Below, piece by piece: positions 40,667-51,233 of a stretch of DNA of 64,000 nucleotides. The translations under genes were made by a program, and so were the position numbers. Below the pieces are notes generated by a model that made no database searches, was not told the origin of the DNA, and worked only from the letters and a program-made list of their open reading frames with translations. This stretch comes from Paulinella micropora (taxonomy: Eukaryota; Cercozoa; Imbricatea; Euglyphida; Paulinellidae). Each line of letters starts with the position of its first letter. Position 1 is the stretch's first letter. The stretch covers positions 157,001 to 221,000 of the forward strand of contig WBZZ01004158.1 in NCBI GenBank assembly GCA_019918135.1, written 5' to 3'.

Positions 40667-43431
40667 CTAGGTCTGATGCGTCTTTTGTCGCTTCGGCCGG
40701 CCACGGCCCTCACTCGGCCGAGGCAGGGCCCGGACACCCGACGAGTCCCCACCCTGGGATAGGCTAGGCGTGCCCTGCCGCCCGCTGAGACGTTCGCTCA
40801 GGTCTAGCAGGGCCAAGCGACTGGATGATTTCCACTCGGTGGATAACTTTAGCTCCTCGCAGGGCCCTACCACGACGTTCGCACTGTCGACCGGCACCGG
40901 GGCCAGAATATCAAGGTCTCGTAGCATCGGGCAGTTTGTTACGTGCAGCATGAGGAAGGAGCACCCCCGTCCGAGCTCGCGCAGCGCGAGGCGTGTGAGC
41001 GACCCGCAGTCCTCGACAGTCAGCAGCAACTCCTACCCTCAGACGGCCAGGCGGCAGGACTGGCGGGGGCTCTCAGGGAGCTATGCATCTATGTCACGGA
41101 CTGTACATCCCTGCAGCGCTTGGGCCTGCCCGAGAAGCTTCCGCACTGCCTAATGCTCAGGCTGACGCTGGTCTGCTGCCCCCAGCTCCGGGAACTAGCG
41201 ATACCAGCCCTGCTGCGTGTCCACCACAAACTCCTGCAGGGCATGGCACCGTTCGAAGGTGATCACGAGTGAGCCGCCCGCCCGTTGCAGCGACTGCGCC
41301 AGACCCTCTCCCTGTGCCGGTCCGCCCGTGGGCAGGCCGAGGCTCCGTAGCGCAGGGAGGCCGCAGGTTGAGAGGAGGTCGCAGCAGGCAAAGGTCAGCT
41401 CGACGTTGCGGCCGACCGAGGCCAGGGCTGCCAGCCCGCATTCGACCAGTTCCGGTCACTGCAAGAAAGTGAGCTTAAGGTCTCCCTTGACCTCTTCTAG
41501 CTTGGGTAACAAGCAGCTAGCTAGGCAGGAGCAATCGGAGAAGCTCAGCGAGAGGGACAGCGGATCTTGGAGGCCCTTGGTGCCCACCGACTGCAGCTCC
41601 GGCAGCGCGAATCGTCGTAGCTTCTTCCCGCAAGTAACAAAGCGTGCTTCTAGTTGGCGACCCGTAGCTGTTAGCCAGGGCAGGCCGAATTCGGTTAGCT
41701 CTGGACACTTGTCAAAGCTGAGAGAGAGTGCTTCTGCACTGAGGAGGGCCGGTAGCTCGAAATACTCCAGAGCCGCGCAGCCGACGAAGGAGGCGCTGAG
41801 CCCCGGCGCCCCCGGGGCCCGGGGGCTGTCTGCCTGCGCGTGGCCCGGAGAGCCCGGGGGGCCCCGGGGGCCGTCCGCCCGCGCGGGGCCCGCGGGGGCG
41901 GAGTTTCATCCGTGGCGACGGCCTGCTCGCCCCAGTCCGGGAACGCGCCGCCCGCGTCCGCCCCCACCGCCGCCTGCGCGCTAGGGACCCCGGCCTTCGC
42001 TAGCAGGGGCAGGCGGCACCCGCGCAGCGCCCCGCACTGCTCAAACCGCAGCCTGAGCTCCCCTGCTACCTCTGCTAGCAGAGGCAAATCCAGCTGCGTC
42101 AGCGCCGCCAGGCCGCCCGCTTCCCGCTCTTCACCCGCTTGTAGACTGAGGTTCCCGGCCTGGCTGAGCTGAGGGAAAGTGATCTGCTGGAGGGCGGGAC
42201 AGTTTTGCAGCACTAGCGAGACGCGGCCAGCGGCCGATTTGAGTTCTGGCCAGCACAGAAAAGGCAGGTAGGGGCAGTCGGACACTGTCAGTGCTAGCTC
42301 GCTGCGCCCCGGCAACAGGGAGAGGCAGTCAGAGGCGGAGTGGGCTATGTCCACCCGCACCGGTTGCTCCGTGCCCGCGTCCTGCGACGTGTTGACGGTC
42401 TTGAGTTTTGGACAGTCCTCCACCGAGAGACGAAGCCCCTCGGCGTTGGCCCTCGCCCGTGCAAACACCAGCTCGCGCAGCTCGTCGCACTTCCTGAGCT
42501 CTAGGGCGGGGCCCTCACCCTCACCCTCGTCCCAGCCCTGCCCCTCCCTTTCGCACAGCTCCATCTCAACGAACGACAGCCTCCGTACGCTCGACAGCAA
42601 GGGGTGCACGGGCGTCGCGCTCGCCGGCAGGAACTCGTCGTCGGAGCGCGGGGGTCGGAGAGATAGCTTACCCTCGAGCACTAGGCCCTGGCACACCAGG
42701 TGGTGTACACGGACCGAGTCAGAGTAACAAATGGGAAAACAGGACCCGAGAAGCCGGACCAGCCCCCGCGGTTGGCCGCGGCCCAGGCCGAGGACGAGCT
42801 GGTGCAGGCCGTCGCGGTCGCCGAGCACCAGCCTGACGGCCCGCCCGAGCGCACCCCAGTAGTGCGCCAGCTCTTGCTCGTCGGGCGCGGACGGGGGCGC
42901 GCCTACCTTGGCGTCCGCGGGTGGCGGCAGGAGCAAAGGGCGGAACACGAGCGAGCGGGTGTCCTTCAGGTCGGCGGCGGCCCGCTCCTACCTTTTGTCC
43001 TCGTTGAGCAGTGGTGGCCTATAGCCTGTGCCCAGCCATTTGGCCATTTCCTGGACCAGCCGGGCCCGGTTGTCTAGGAAGTCCTGCAGGGCGGCTGCTA
43101 GCGCCCACGGGCTCCCTTCCGGTCCATCCCGCAGGCATCGCCAGTGCAGGTAGCTGAGCAGCAGGTCTTTTGCCTTGCTCAGGGGCAAATCCTGCTGGAG
43201 GGCCCTTCGGACGGCCACGGCAGTTTTGACGAAGTCGGTGCGGCTCAGGAATTGTGACACCAGCGGTACCGGACCGCTCTCGCTTTGGAGCGCCTCCTCC
43301 ACGTTGTCCTGGTGCCTGCGCGCCTGCTCCGCGTCCCCATTACCAGGCCTAGGGAGCCGGGGTTGGTTGCAAATGCTGCAGGAACGGCAGCCGGGCGCGC
43401 TTTTCCTCTCCTGCCCGGCGGCGCCGGACAT
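40667..43431 (-). pseudogene. Cys/Leu-rich repeat protein (right copy), broken
   Basis: Start at 43431 (SGAAGQERKSAPGC). N-terminal helical domain to ~42990, where a TAG replaces the Trp codon kept in the left copy; then an open frame 42948-41695 with the middle domain and LRR-like units (LRLSVEDCPKLKTVN, LALTVSDCPYLPFL). A frame change occurs in the Pro/Gly/Arg-rich insert (41810-41890). The shared TGA falls at about 41456-41458, the inverted segment follows, and the last units and a Lys/Arg-rich tail end at 40667. The two copies carry different stops on top of shared ones. Function unknown. Confidence 0.72.
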
Positions 43432-43777
43432 CCCCCCTGCGGGTTTTAGCCTAGTGTACGCACGCGCGAGCTAGCCCCGCCTGCCCGGCGCGCGGGAGGG
43501 GGTACGGAACAAGGGGCGAGGGAGGAGGGGCGGCGGGCCCCGGGGGGCGGCGGGCCGGGAGGCGGGCCGCGCGGGAGGGGGGCGGGCCGGGGGGTGCGGG
43601 CCACGGGCGGGGAGGGGGGGCCGCACCCGCCTCCTCCCCCCCCCCCTGGCGCAGCCCGCCGCCGCCCGGGCGGCCGCCGGAGCAGCTGGCACGGGGACAC
43701 GCGCACAACACACGTCCCGCCTAACGTACGTGCACCCCCCATGAGAGCCAGAACACCTTTTTCCACTGCGCCCCCTG
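43432..43777. promoter_or_regulatory. Divergent GC-rich intergenic region (right copy)
   Basis: C/G-tract-rich spacer between the divergent repeat-protein and H4-like genes; counterpart of 3912-4240, with indels in the G runs. Promoter role inferred from orientation. Confidence 0.4.
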
Positions 43778-44494
43778 ATGCCCCGTGACAAGAACGCCCC
43801 CCCGGCCTCCCAGGCGGAGCCGACCGACGAACCCGCCGAGGCGCCCTCCTCCGCCGGCAGCCCGCCCGAGCCCGCGCCAGGCGGAGAGGAACCGGAGGGG
43901 CCCGCCCCCGACGACGAAGCAGAAGAGGACCCAGAGAGGCCCGCCCCGGACGAAGCAGAAGAGGGCTCAGAGAGGCCCGCCCCCCGCGGCCGGGAGGCGC
44001 CCGCCGCCACGGCGCAGGAGCCGGCCGCGGCCGACGTGGCCAGCGAGGGCAAGAAGGGGGGCCGCAAGAGCAAGGCCACGGCCTACAAGAGCAAGCACGG
44101 CATAGCCGTGCAGCACCGCAAGAAGAGCCAGGCCCCCGGCCCGCTGCGCCCGTCCGAGGTGAAGCATTTTTTGCGCCGCAGCGGCATCCGGCGCTGCCAG
44201 ACGTCGAGCCTGCGCGCCAACGCGACCAAGCTGTTGGATGAAGTAGTGCACGACCTCACCCGGCGCTGCGTCGCGTACGCCGACTCGCAGAACCGCAAGA
44301 AGATCGTGCTGGCCGACGTCAACCGCTCGTACAACCTAGTCGAGGGCCGTTGCCTGGCCGGTCTCGAAGATACCTTCGCCCGCGGCGCGCCGGCGCACCA
44401 GGACAAGGGCGGCCGCCCCCCCCCCCCCCGGAAACGCGCCGCCGGCCCCACCGGCGCGGACCGCCCCCCGCGCAAGTCGCAGAAGACGGCCTGA
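43778..44494 (+). CDS. Virus-encoded histone-H4-like protein with long acidic leader
   Basis: 238 residues. Residues 1-90 are Pro/Glu/Asp/Ala-rich with two EEDPERPAP-like repeats; 91-120 are Lys-rich (GKKGGRKSKATAYKSKHG). Residues ~123-197 align with the H4 histone fold: RRSGIRRCQTSSLRANATK in place of the H4 ARRGGVKRIS segment, then LLDEVVHDLTRRCVAYADSQNRKKIVLADVNRSYNLVEGR like the H4 alpha2-L2-alpha3 region. A basic tail (PPPPRKRAAG, PRKSQKTA) ends it. It would package or modify chromatin in the virion or infected nucleus; that is inference. The frame is intact. A palindromic TTTAATTAAA follows. Confidence 0.82.
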   Translation: MPRDKNAPPASQAEPTDEPAEAPSSAGSPPEPAPGGEEPEGPAPDDEAEEDPERPAPDEAEEGSERPAPRGREAPAATAQEPAAADVASEGKKGGRKSKATAYKSKHGIAVQHRKKSQAPGPLRPSEVKHFLRRSGIRRCQTSSLRANATKLLDEVVHDLTRRCVAYADSQNRKKIVLADVNRSYNLVEGRCLAGLEDTFARGAPAHQDKGGRPPPPRKRAAGPTGADRPPRKSQKTA

Positions 44495-44544
44495 GGGGGA
44501 GCCCACGTTTCTGCCTTTTCCTGTCTCAGTGCAGGCACCCGTAC

Positions 44545-44554
44545 TTTAATTAAA
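44545..44554. terminator. Palindromic bidirectional poly(A) signal
   Basis: TTTAATTAAA gives AATTAAA on both strands between the convergent H4-like and membrane-protein genes (stops at 44494 and 44578). Confidence 0.5.
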
Positions 44555-44577
44555 ACTGCCGAAAAAAAACTTGGATA

Positions 44578-45570
44578 TCACTTGTATTGTGAGGGTCCTT
44601 CTTCCATCTCTTGACCGTTCATCAGGCTAGTTGTGACGTCGGCTTCCTTGGGGGTATCCGAGACGACTGGGTAGGACACGCGCATCGTCATGGTCAGGAA
44701 CGGCAGAGTGGCCCACTGAGCTACTACCAGCGCGTTCGCCACGATGGAAAAGCCGATCCCCCAGATCCAGCTGAGCAGGCGCATGGTCTCGCACGCTGCC
44801 GCTGTATCGACCGCTTGCAGGACGCACTGGCTGCAGATGGCCGTGCCGTTGCCATCCCGAAGGCTCACGTTCCACTTCTGCTCCTCGTCCACCCCGAGTA
44901 GCTTGGGACTCTCGTACTGGACGCGGATGATGAAGGCAAAGGCGATGATCTGCAGCAAGGTAGCGAATAAGAAGGAGGTCGACATGACCCACAGCCTCGC
45001 ACTCCGATCGCGTGTGGCTGCTAGTACCGACACCCTGGTCTGCACTCGCGCGACGGCCGCCCGCACGGATGACTTCCAGCTAGCTGTGCCGGAGGGGGCT
45101 TCCGGCTTTTGGTACTGCTCCGCTGCGCCCTGGGCAACCCCGCGTTCGGACGAGAGTGACACGAGAGAGGCGAGCACAAGCACTGCCAGCAAGGACATCA
45201 CCACCCCGTTCATCGCCGAGACGGTTTGGTAGACTTTGGTCGTCTGGCCGCCGCTCTCGTCAAACATGTGCACAATGTCCACCACGAGCGTGGCTACGGA
45301 TAAGGGGCCGAGCAGCACAAGGACGATGAAGGGCGACCACCACCGCAGCGTGGTACCTAGTTCACCAGAACCCAGGCAGTCAGTACAGAGCTGGGCCTGG
45401 GAGTCAGGCACAGAGGCTCGGGTGGAGCTGCGCCGCGGCACTGGGGTAACGACTGTCCGGTTTGCTTGCGGCATCGGGTACACGCGGGCCTGGTTCTGTG
45501 GCGCCGGCGCATACGTATACTGTGGTCTGCTTGCTCCGTTGGGCGGCATGGACGAAGAGAGTGGAGACAA
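44578..45570 (-). CDS. Four-span membrane protein, viral
   Basis: 330 residues, not recognised. N-terminal ~75 residues are Pro/Ser/Arg-rich with a CTDC motif. Four hydrophobic spans follow at about 78-102 (FIVLVLLGPLSVATLVVDIV), 120-143 (VVMSLLAVLVLASLVSL), 195-217 (SFLFATLLQIIAFAFII) and 272-295 (GIGFSIVANALVVAQW). Between spans 3 and 4 is a loop with NVS and NGT glycosylation sequons and CSQC. The tetraspan layout with a Cys-bearing loop is tetraspanin-like only in outline. The frame is intact. Confidence 0.72.
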   Translation of the reverse strand: MSPLSSSMPPNGASRPQYTYAPAPQNQARVYPMPQANRTVVTPVPRRSSTRASVPDSQAQLCTDCLGSGELGTTLRWWSPFIVLVLLGPLSVATLVVDIVHMFDESGGQTTKVYQTVSAMNGVVMSLLAVLVLASLVSLSSERGVAQGAAEQYQKPEAPSGTASWKSSVRAAVARVQTRVSVLAATRDRSARLWVMSTSFLFATLLQIIAFAFIIRVQYESPKLLGVDEEQKWNVSLRDGNGTAICSQCVLQAVDTAAACETMRLLSWIWGIGFSIVANALVVAQWATLPFLTMTMRVSYPVVSDTPKEADVTTSLMNGQEMEEGPSQYK

Positions 45571-45714
45571 GCCCGCAGAATTCCTTGGTTTACTTTACAC
45601 TGTCAGGTACCGGGGCAAACCAGGGGGGTGGCCATCGCCAGCGGGTGGGGTGGAAGGAAGGGGGGAGAGGAGGGGAGAGAGCGGGGGGAGAGAGCTCGTG
45701 CCCCCCCTCGGGGG

Positions 45715-47736
45715 TCAGGGGAAGGTGCGCCCCTCCCCCGCCCCTTCCCCGCCCGGCCGGCCAACCCAGGGGGGATCAGGCGGTCCGTTCGCCGCCGTGC
45801 CGGTGCCGCTTGGCGGGGGGGAGGGCGCCGCCGGGGGGGGCGCCGGGGGGGGGGCGCCGCTGGGCGGGGCGGCCGCGCCCGGGCCCAAGTCGAGGGCCAG
45901 CAGAGAGTCCAGGGTCGCGCACGACGCGACCGCGCGCAGGGCCTGCAGCACGGTGGTGTGGAAGTTGGCCTCCTTCTTGGCCCGCGTGTGCAGGGGGCGG
46001 GGGTGCCAGCCGGCGGGGCCGGCCGTCAGCGCTACCTCCCACACCGAGCCCGGCACGGGCCTGAGCTGCTGCAGCTCCTCGTGCGTGTAGCAGGCGGCCA
46101 AGGCCGGCGCGGCAAAGGTCTGCGTGCCCCCGGCGGCCGGGGGGAGCACTGGGCCCTCGAGCCCCACCGCGTGGTCCTGCCACTGCAGCGCGTACGCCAG
46201 GCCGACGACGGAGCCCGCCTCCTGCACGTCGGTGCCACAGACGCGGAAGCACAGGTGGCGGGGCGTGAGGTTGGCCCCCGCGCCCGCCTCCTTGTAGCAG
46301 TTCTTCGAGCGCCTGGGGCAGGGAGCACACGGACGGCAGGCCCTGGCCGGCGCCCCGGCCGGGCTCTCGCACCCAGTCCACCGGCCAGGCCCGGCTGTCC
46401 GCCGTGTGCTGGTCGCCCGGCATAGCCTCGAAGATGAGCCGGACCACGCGCCAGACCCCGTCCTTCTGCCGGTAGTGGCAGCAGGCCCAGACCCCGGGCA
46501 GTGCCCTGGCCTGCCGGTGGACGAGGCAGAGCTCGTGGTGCGGCGCGTAGAAGGTGGCCTCCGGCCCGGGGTGGGCCGGGGGCGGCCCGCGCAGCAGCCA
46601 CGCCCCCCAGTAGTCCTCCACCGCCCGCCTGGCCCCCTGCCCAATGAGGGCCCAGTCGAACGCCACCTCGCTGTGCAGCGCCGGCCGCCCCGGGCGCAGC
46701 GCCGGGCAGCGCAGCCCCCAGCAGACCCAGTAGCCCCGCTCGGTGCGCGCCGCGCGCAGCACCTCGAGGTCCAGCGTGGGCTGCTCGAACTTCCACTTGC
46801 GGAGCGCGCGCTGGCCGCCGCCGCGGTACGGAGCGTCGCCGCGCGCAAACACCAGCCCGTCCACCGGGACACGGCACCCGTCGAGGTCCTGGTCCCCGCC
46901 GCCGGGCTCGACGAAGCCCCAGCCCCGGGCGTCGTCGGGGCGCTCCAGCCTCGGCAGCAGGTCCCGCTGCAGGTCGCGCAGGGGCACAAAGGTCTTGGTG
47001 GCCAGACACTGCCAGTCCTCCCGCCGCGGGCGCGCCCCGCCACTAGCGTGGGCCCGGAGCAGCACGTCGCGCATCCACAGGCGCTGCCCGAACGGGAGCG
47101 ACATGTACGAGCGCCGGCCGCAGGCCAGCAGGTCACACACGCGGTAGAGAATGGTCCCGGGGGCTACCTCCACCCGTTCGGTCTCGAGCAGCCACAAGTC
47201 GCGGGGCCCGGGGCCCGCCGGGCCGCCCGCCAGGAACGACACTTCGGGGCACAGGTCCGTGACCCACGGCTTGCCGCGCAGGATGGCAAAGGGCTTGTCG
47301 TATAGGACCAGGAGCAGGGCGCGCACCCCGTCGTCCTTGGGCGTGACCAGCCAGCTCGAGCTCGTGCGGCAGAGCACCTCCAGCTCCAACAGGCACAGGT
47401 CCCGGGGCATGGCAAACGCCGTGTACGACCCCCCGGACGACCGCCCCGCGACTGCACCTCTTTCAACGTCTGCCACACCAGGGCCGGCAGGGGGGGCAGA
47501 TCCTCCACGCCGTCTCCGCCCGTGCAGGCCGGGGGGAAGAAGGCCTCCGCCCGCAGAGACTGGAGCCGCAGCCTTTCCAGCCTTTCCCGCGGCGGCGGCT
47601 CTTGGCTCAACCGTTCGCACTGGGCGGCCAGCCAGGCGTCGGCCTCGGCTAACGGGAAGCGCTGAACCCACGCCCGCACCTCGGCCGCCGAACCGTACAC
47701 GGGGGGGGCCTCGGGCGCCCCGCCCGTGACCGACAT
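45715..47736 (-). pseudogene. mRNA capping enzyme (guanylyltransferase), frameshifted
   Basis: Caps viral mRNA by covalent GMP transfer. Start ATG at 47736; the N-terminal ~95 residues are helical and unassigned. Nucleotidyltransferase motifs appear in order in the next frame: TPKDDGVRALL (motif I, catalytic Lys), ILYRVCDLLACG (III), VDGLVFARGDAPY (IV) and LRKWKFEQPTLDLEV (V). The C-terminal OB-like part, in a third frame, has GWHPRPLHTRAKKEANFHT, matching motif VI, then a Pro/Gly tail. Frame changes near 47440 and 46300 both fall in G/C-rich tracts, so sequencing error and decay cannot be separated. No methyltransferase domain is seen. A capping enzyme is typical of nucleocytoplasmic giant viruses and not of herpesviruses. 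Confidence 0.78.
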
Positions 47737-47971
47737 GCTAGCGGGGGGTGGGGCTTTGTGGGCCGCGGTCCTCCCCCGGGCCCGTCGGCGCCTGCTCCCT
47801 TTCCCCCCGCCCCCCTCGCTCCTGGCCGGCCCCCCGCCCCTCTCGCTCCTGGCCGGGCCCCCGCCAGCGCCCGGGCCCCTGTCTGGGCCCGGGGGAGCGG
47901 CCAGCCCCCCCCGGGGAAGGGGAGGACGGCCCCCCCTCCCCCCCTCCTCCCCCCCCCCCGGCCCCCCGGGC
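47737..47971. other. C/G-tract-rich spacer
   Basis: Long C and G homopolymers between two minus-strand genes. Open frames here come from composition; no gene supported. Confidence 0.45.
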
Positions 47972-48703
47972 TCAGAGGCCGGGAGCGCTCGCCCCCTGGC
48001 CGGCGGCTGTCGTCTCCGAGCCCAGCCGGCGTGGAAAGCAGGCTCTGGCGCTCAGGCCCCGCTGCGCCTCGAAGCCGCCCCCTTCTGCCCACAACTCCGC
48101 CGGCGCCAGTGACAGGAGATGCTCGTACACTACCGTCCCGTCGGTGCCAAAGACCAGCCTGCCGGTCGTGACATACTGCCAGCGCGGGGCACCCTCCGCG
48201 GAGGCCGGGACGAGCCGCACGGCCTCGACCGGCGCCGGTGTGGGATCGACCGGCCTGGCCCACACGGGCAGCGCAAACAGTAGCCCGGGGCCGGCGCGCA
48301 GGCCGCGGACCTCCACGTCGACGCAGGCCCCGAGCACGTTCACCGCGGCACGGTAACCGTCCGCCAGGTCCACCCCTTGGCCCCGCAGCTCCTCGACCGG
48401 CACCTGGTAAGCCCGGTGGAAGGTGAGTTCGCGCACCAGGCGGACCAGCACCTCGGTCGTGGCGCTTAGCCTGTCCAGCTCGGCGCGCAGCTGGGGGGTT
48501 TCGGCGTCGTCGCCCGGCCGCTCCGCGCGCCCGCGCGGGCGCAGAGCGCGCTGGCGGGGCCCGCCCTCCGGCCTGCCCTCGGGTCTGCCCTCGCCCCCGG
48601 GCCCGGGCCGGCCCTCGGGCCTGTGTACCAACCCGCCCGCGCGCGACTTCCACGTGCGCAACAACGACGCAAAGGTATCGGGGGCCGGGCGTTCCGTCGT
48701 CAT
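47972..48703 (-). CDS. Unrecognised viral protein, 243 residues
   Basis: ATG at 48703 (MTTERPAPDTFASLLRTW). A Pro/Gly/Arg/Glu-rich low-complexity stretch (residues ~20-70, with EGRP repeats) precedes a folded part: TPQLRAELDRLSATTEVLVRLVRELTFHR, likely a coiled coil, then a beta-rich region with VDVEVRGLRAGPGLLFALPVW and WQYVTTGRLVFGTDGTVVYEHLL. The frame is intact. It is divergent from the kinase gene. Confidence 0.62.
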   Translation of the reverse strand: MTTERPAPDTFASLLRTWKSRAGGLVHRPEGRPGPGGEGRPEGRPEGGPRQRALRPRGRAERPGDDAETPQLRAELDRLSATTEVLVRLVRELTFHRAYQVPVEELRGQGVDLADGYRAAVNVLGACVDVEVRGLRAGPGLLFALPVWARPVDPTPAPVEAVRLVPASAEGAPRWQYVTTGRLVFGTDGTVVYEHLLSLAPAELWAEGGGFEAQRGLSARACFPRRLGSETTAAGQGASAPGL

Positions 48704-49066
48704 CAAGCTTACGGCCTGGTATTGATCGAGGCCACCGACGCCGGGGGCCCGGGGGGCCCGTGGGGGGGCGCCATGGGGGCCCGGGGGAGGGGGGAGGGAG
48801 CGGGCGGAGCCACTGCCGGGGGGGGGGGGGCGGTTGCCAGTGGCCCCTTCCCCACGCCGCAGCCCCCCGCCCCCCCCCCCCCCCCCCCCCCGGCCGTGGT
48901 CGATGGCTCCGCCCCGCCCTCCCCTTCCCCCCCCCCCCCCCGCCCGCGACCCCCGACGCCCCCCCCCCCCCCCCGCGCGGGCCCCCATGGCGCCCCCCCA
49001 CGGGCCCGGCGCGGGCCCGGCGGCTACCGGCCCCCCCAGAAACCTCGCGTGCCAGGGCCACCGCCC
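48704..49066. promoter_or_regulatory. Divergent region with extreme C/G homopolymers
   Basis: Holds C runs of more than ten bases and G runs up to twelve, between the 243-residue gene and the kinase. Likely a shared promoter; assembly may be unreliable here. Confidence 0.4.
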
Positions 49067-50292
49067 ATGCTCGGCACACCGAGCGCTACGCCGGCCCGCG
49101 GGCCGGCCCCCGGCGAGGCCCCGCTAGTGTACCTGGGCCCCGCCGCTACCCAGGCCGCCCTGCAGGCTCTGCACGGCCTGCCCGTGCTAGGCCAAGGCAC
49201 GTACGGAGTCGTGTTCAGGCGGGGCCAGGGTTGTGTGGTGAAGCTGACTAGCGACTGCCAGCGCCTAGAGGAAGCGGGGTACCGGCGGCTGCATCGTCTG
49301 GGGGCCGGCCCCGCCCTGTACCAGCTCCAGGTCCTGGCCTGCGACGCCGCGCTGTCTTGGTCTAGGCTGCCGGACTCGGCCGGTGGCCTGGTGGCCCAGA
49401 CGGTCAGGCTGCTGTTGGAGGCTAGGGGCTGCGACTGCCCGGCGGACCTGCCCGCCACCGTGGCCGCCGGCCACTGCTTGGTGCTGATTCACCTCGAGGA
49501 GTTCGACTGCGATCTCACGCGGTGGGGGTGCCCGCCGCGGGCCGAGACGTTTGCCACCGCCGTGCTGCAGCCGGTGGCCGGCCTGTTGCAGCGCCTGGTC
49601 CTCGGGGCCGGGCTGTTTCCGTTCGACCAGAAGCCCGCCAACGTGCTCCTGCGGCTGGGCCAGGCGGGGGACGAGTCGCCCGTGCGGCGCGTCGTGTTCA
49701 CGGACCTGGACGATTCTACTCTCTGCACCCTCCCGTCGCCGCGGCAGCAGACGTGCGACGCGGCGCTGCTGTACTTCTTGTGCACTTGCCCGGGTGGCGC
49801 GGCCAGGCGGGCACACCGCGCTTCTGCGCGGCCTGGGACGTGCTGCTCCACGAGGTGCTGCCGAGGGGCGGGTTTGAGTTCTGGACCATCTACGCCGTGG
49901 AGGCCCTGGACTGTGGCTGGGAGGCCTACCTCGACCTGCTGGGGCGGCACGTTAAGTCCAGCCGGCTCGCCAGCCACCGCCTCGTCAGCCGCCGGTGGTT
50001 GCAGGCGTTTCTGTACCGCCAGGGGCTGCGCCGCCACCGGCTGCGGGGCCAGCACTTCTGGGAGCCCCTGGCGTGCCGGAGCGCGAGCGAGGCGCTGGCC
50101 CGGCACGGCAGCCTGGAGGTCCTGCTCTTTTGTGCCAGGCGCCTCCTGGAACTGGATTCGGACGACTGCTGCTTGGGGGTCCAGACCCTGGCTAGCGTCG
50201 GTTGCGGGGGCTGGGCATGCCTGGCGGCGGGGTTGGTCGGCCCGCTCGCCCGGGCCAGGTTCGGGGCCAGGGCCTCGCCCGCGGGCCCCTGA
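49067..50292 (+). pseudogene. Divergent protein kinase, one frameshift
   Basis: ATG 49067 (LGTPSATPARG). Kinase signatures: Gly-rich loop VLGQGTYGVVF, lysine strand GCVVKL, LIHLEEFDCDLTRW as hinge region, catalytic loop FPFDQKPANVLL (Asp, Lys and Asn present, with Phe-Pro-Phe where His-Arg is usual), and FTDLDDS in place of DFG. The large lobe continues in the next frame from about 49795 (AAWDVLLHEVLPRGGFEFWTIYAVEALDCGWEAYLDLLG) to 50292. The substrate is unknown; such kinases in large DNA viruses modify virion or host proteins. The single frame change sits near a G/C-rich stretch and could be an error. Confidence 0.75.
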
Positions 50293-50537
50293 GCCCCCGC
50301 GCCGCTCCCTCCCCGCGCCGGCGCAGCGCCGGGCTGCTCCCCCCCCCCCCTGACACCTGCTCCCTCTCCCCCCACCCGCTCGTGTCGTCTCTCGTGTTCG
50401 TTTTTTGACCGCTGTTCTTCCCTCCCCCCCCCCCCGCCACTGCTGCTCCCGTCCGAACCCCCTCCCGCGGGGGCCCACGAGTGGGGAGGAAGAGGAGGAG
50501 GGGGGGGTCTTTACTATCACTCTGACCTGCCTGTGGT

Positions 50538-51233
50538 ATGTACGTCAGCTTCTGGCACAGCCAGGCGGCAGGGCTCCTAGCGGGCAGCTTGCTGGCGTTG
50601 CTGTGCCGTGGCCCCCCGGCCGGGTGGCGCGGCGCCATCCTGTTGCTGCTGACAGGCTCTGCCTGGGTCCGCACGTTGGCGCTGGAGGAGGTGCGAGAGT
50701 GCCCGGGGGTGCCCTGGGCGCTCGAACCCCGCTGGACATGGGCGCTGGACTGCCTAGGCTGGGGGTGCCTCACGGTGGGGAGCAGTGGCGGCGCGGCGCT
50801 CGGCTGGCTGCTGGCCGGCACGGGAGTCCTGTGCCTGCCCCTGCTAGACGGAGCCCCCCCCCGCCGCCACCCCCGCCCTGCTGGGGACACTGACGGCCCT
50901 GCTAGCCGGGTTGCTCTACTCGCAGCGCCTGGCGCACGGCCGCGCGGCCGCCCTCTGCTGGTGGGCGGGCTGGACCCTGTGGTGGTGTGCTTACTATACA
51001 GCTGGGCGGGGCCGGGTCGCCTGGGGCCTGGCCTCGGCGGGCCTGCAGGGGTGGTGCCTGGCCGCCCTGCTAGCCGCAGCCCGGCCCGTCGGGCGGCCCC
51101 TGCCGCCCGTCTATGTCGCGGCCCGCGACGTGGCCCCGGCGCGGAGGCCGGCGGGCGGGAAGAGGCGGGCACGGGCTACAAGGATGACGTGGCCCCCGTG
51201 GTAGGCCTCCAGCGCATCACGAGCTACCTGTAG
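50538..51233 (+). pseudogene. Multipass membrane protein, frameshifted
   Basis: MYVSFWHSQAAGLLAGSLLALLC begins a frame with three or four hydrophobic spans (AGLLAGSLLALL, AILLLLTGSAWV, ALGWLLAGTGVLCLPLL). After a C-run near 50850-50870 the hydrophobic pattern moves to another frame (LLYSQRLAHGRAAALCWWAGWTLWWCAYY, GWCLAALLAAA). The C-terminus is basic. About six spans in all; no family recognised. AATAAA follows at 51438. Confidence 0.55.

Larger units (their letters stand above)
39966..43937 (-). repeat. Right arm of ~4 kb inverted repeat of viral DNA
   Basis: Reverse complement of 3752-7706. On this side the H4-like gene is complete and continuous with the rest of the viral block, so this arm is probably the source and the left arm the copy. 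Confidence 0.9.

Noticed and set aside
45236..46425. Plus-strand Gly/Arg-rich proteins opposite the capping enzyme
   Set aside because: Composition-driven shadows antisense to recognisable guanylyltransferase motifs.
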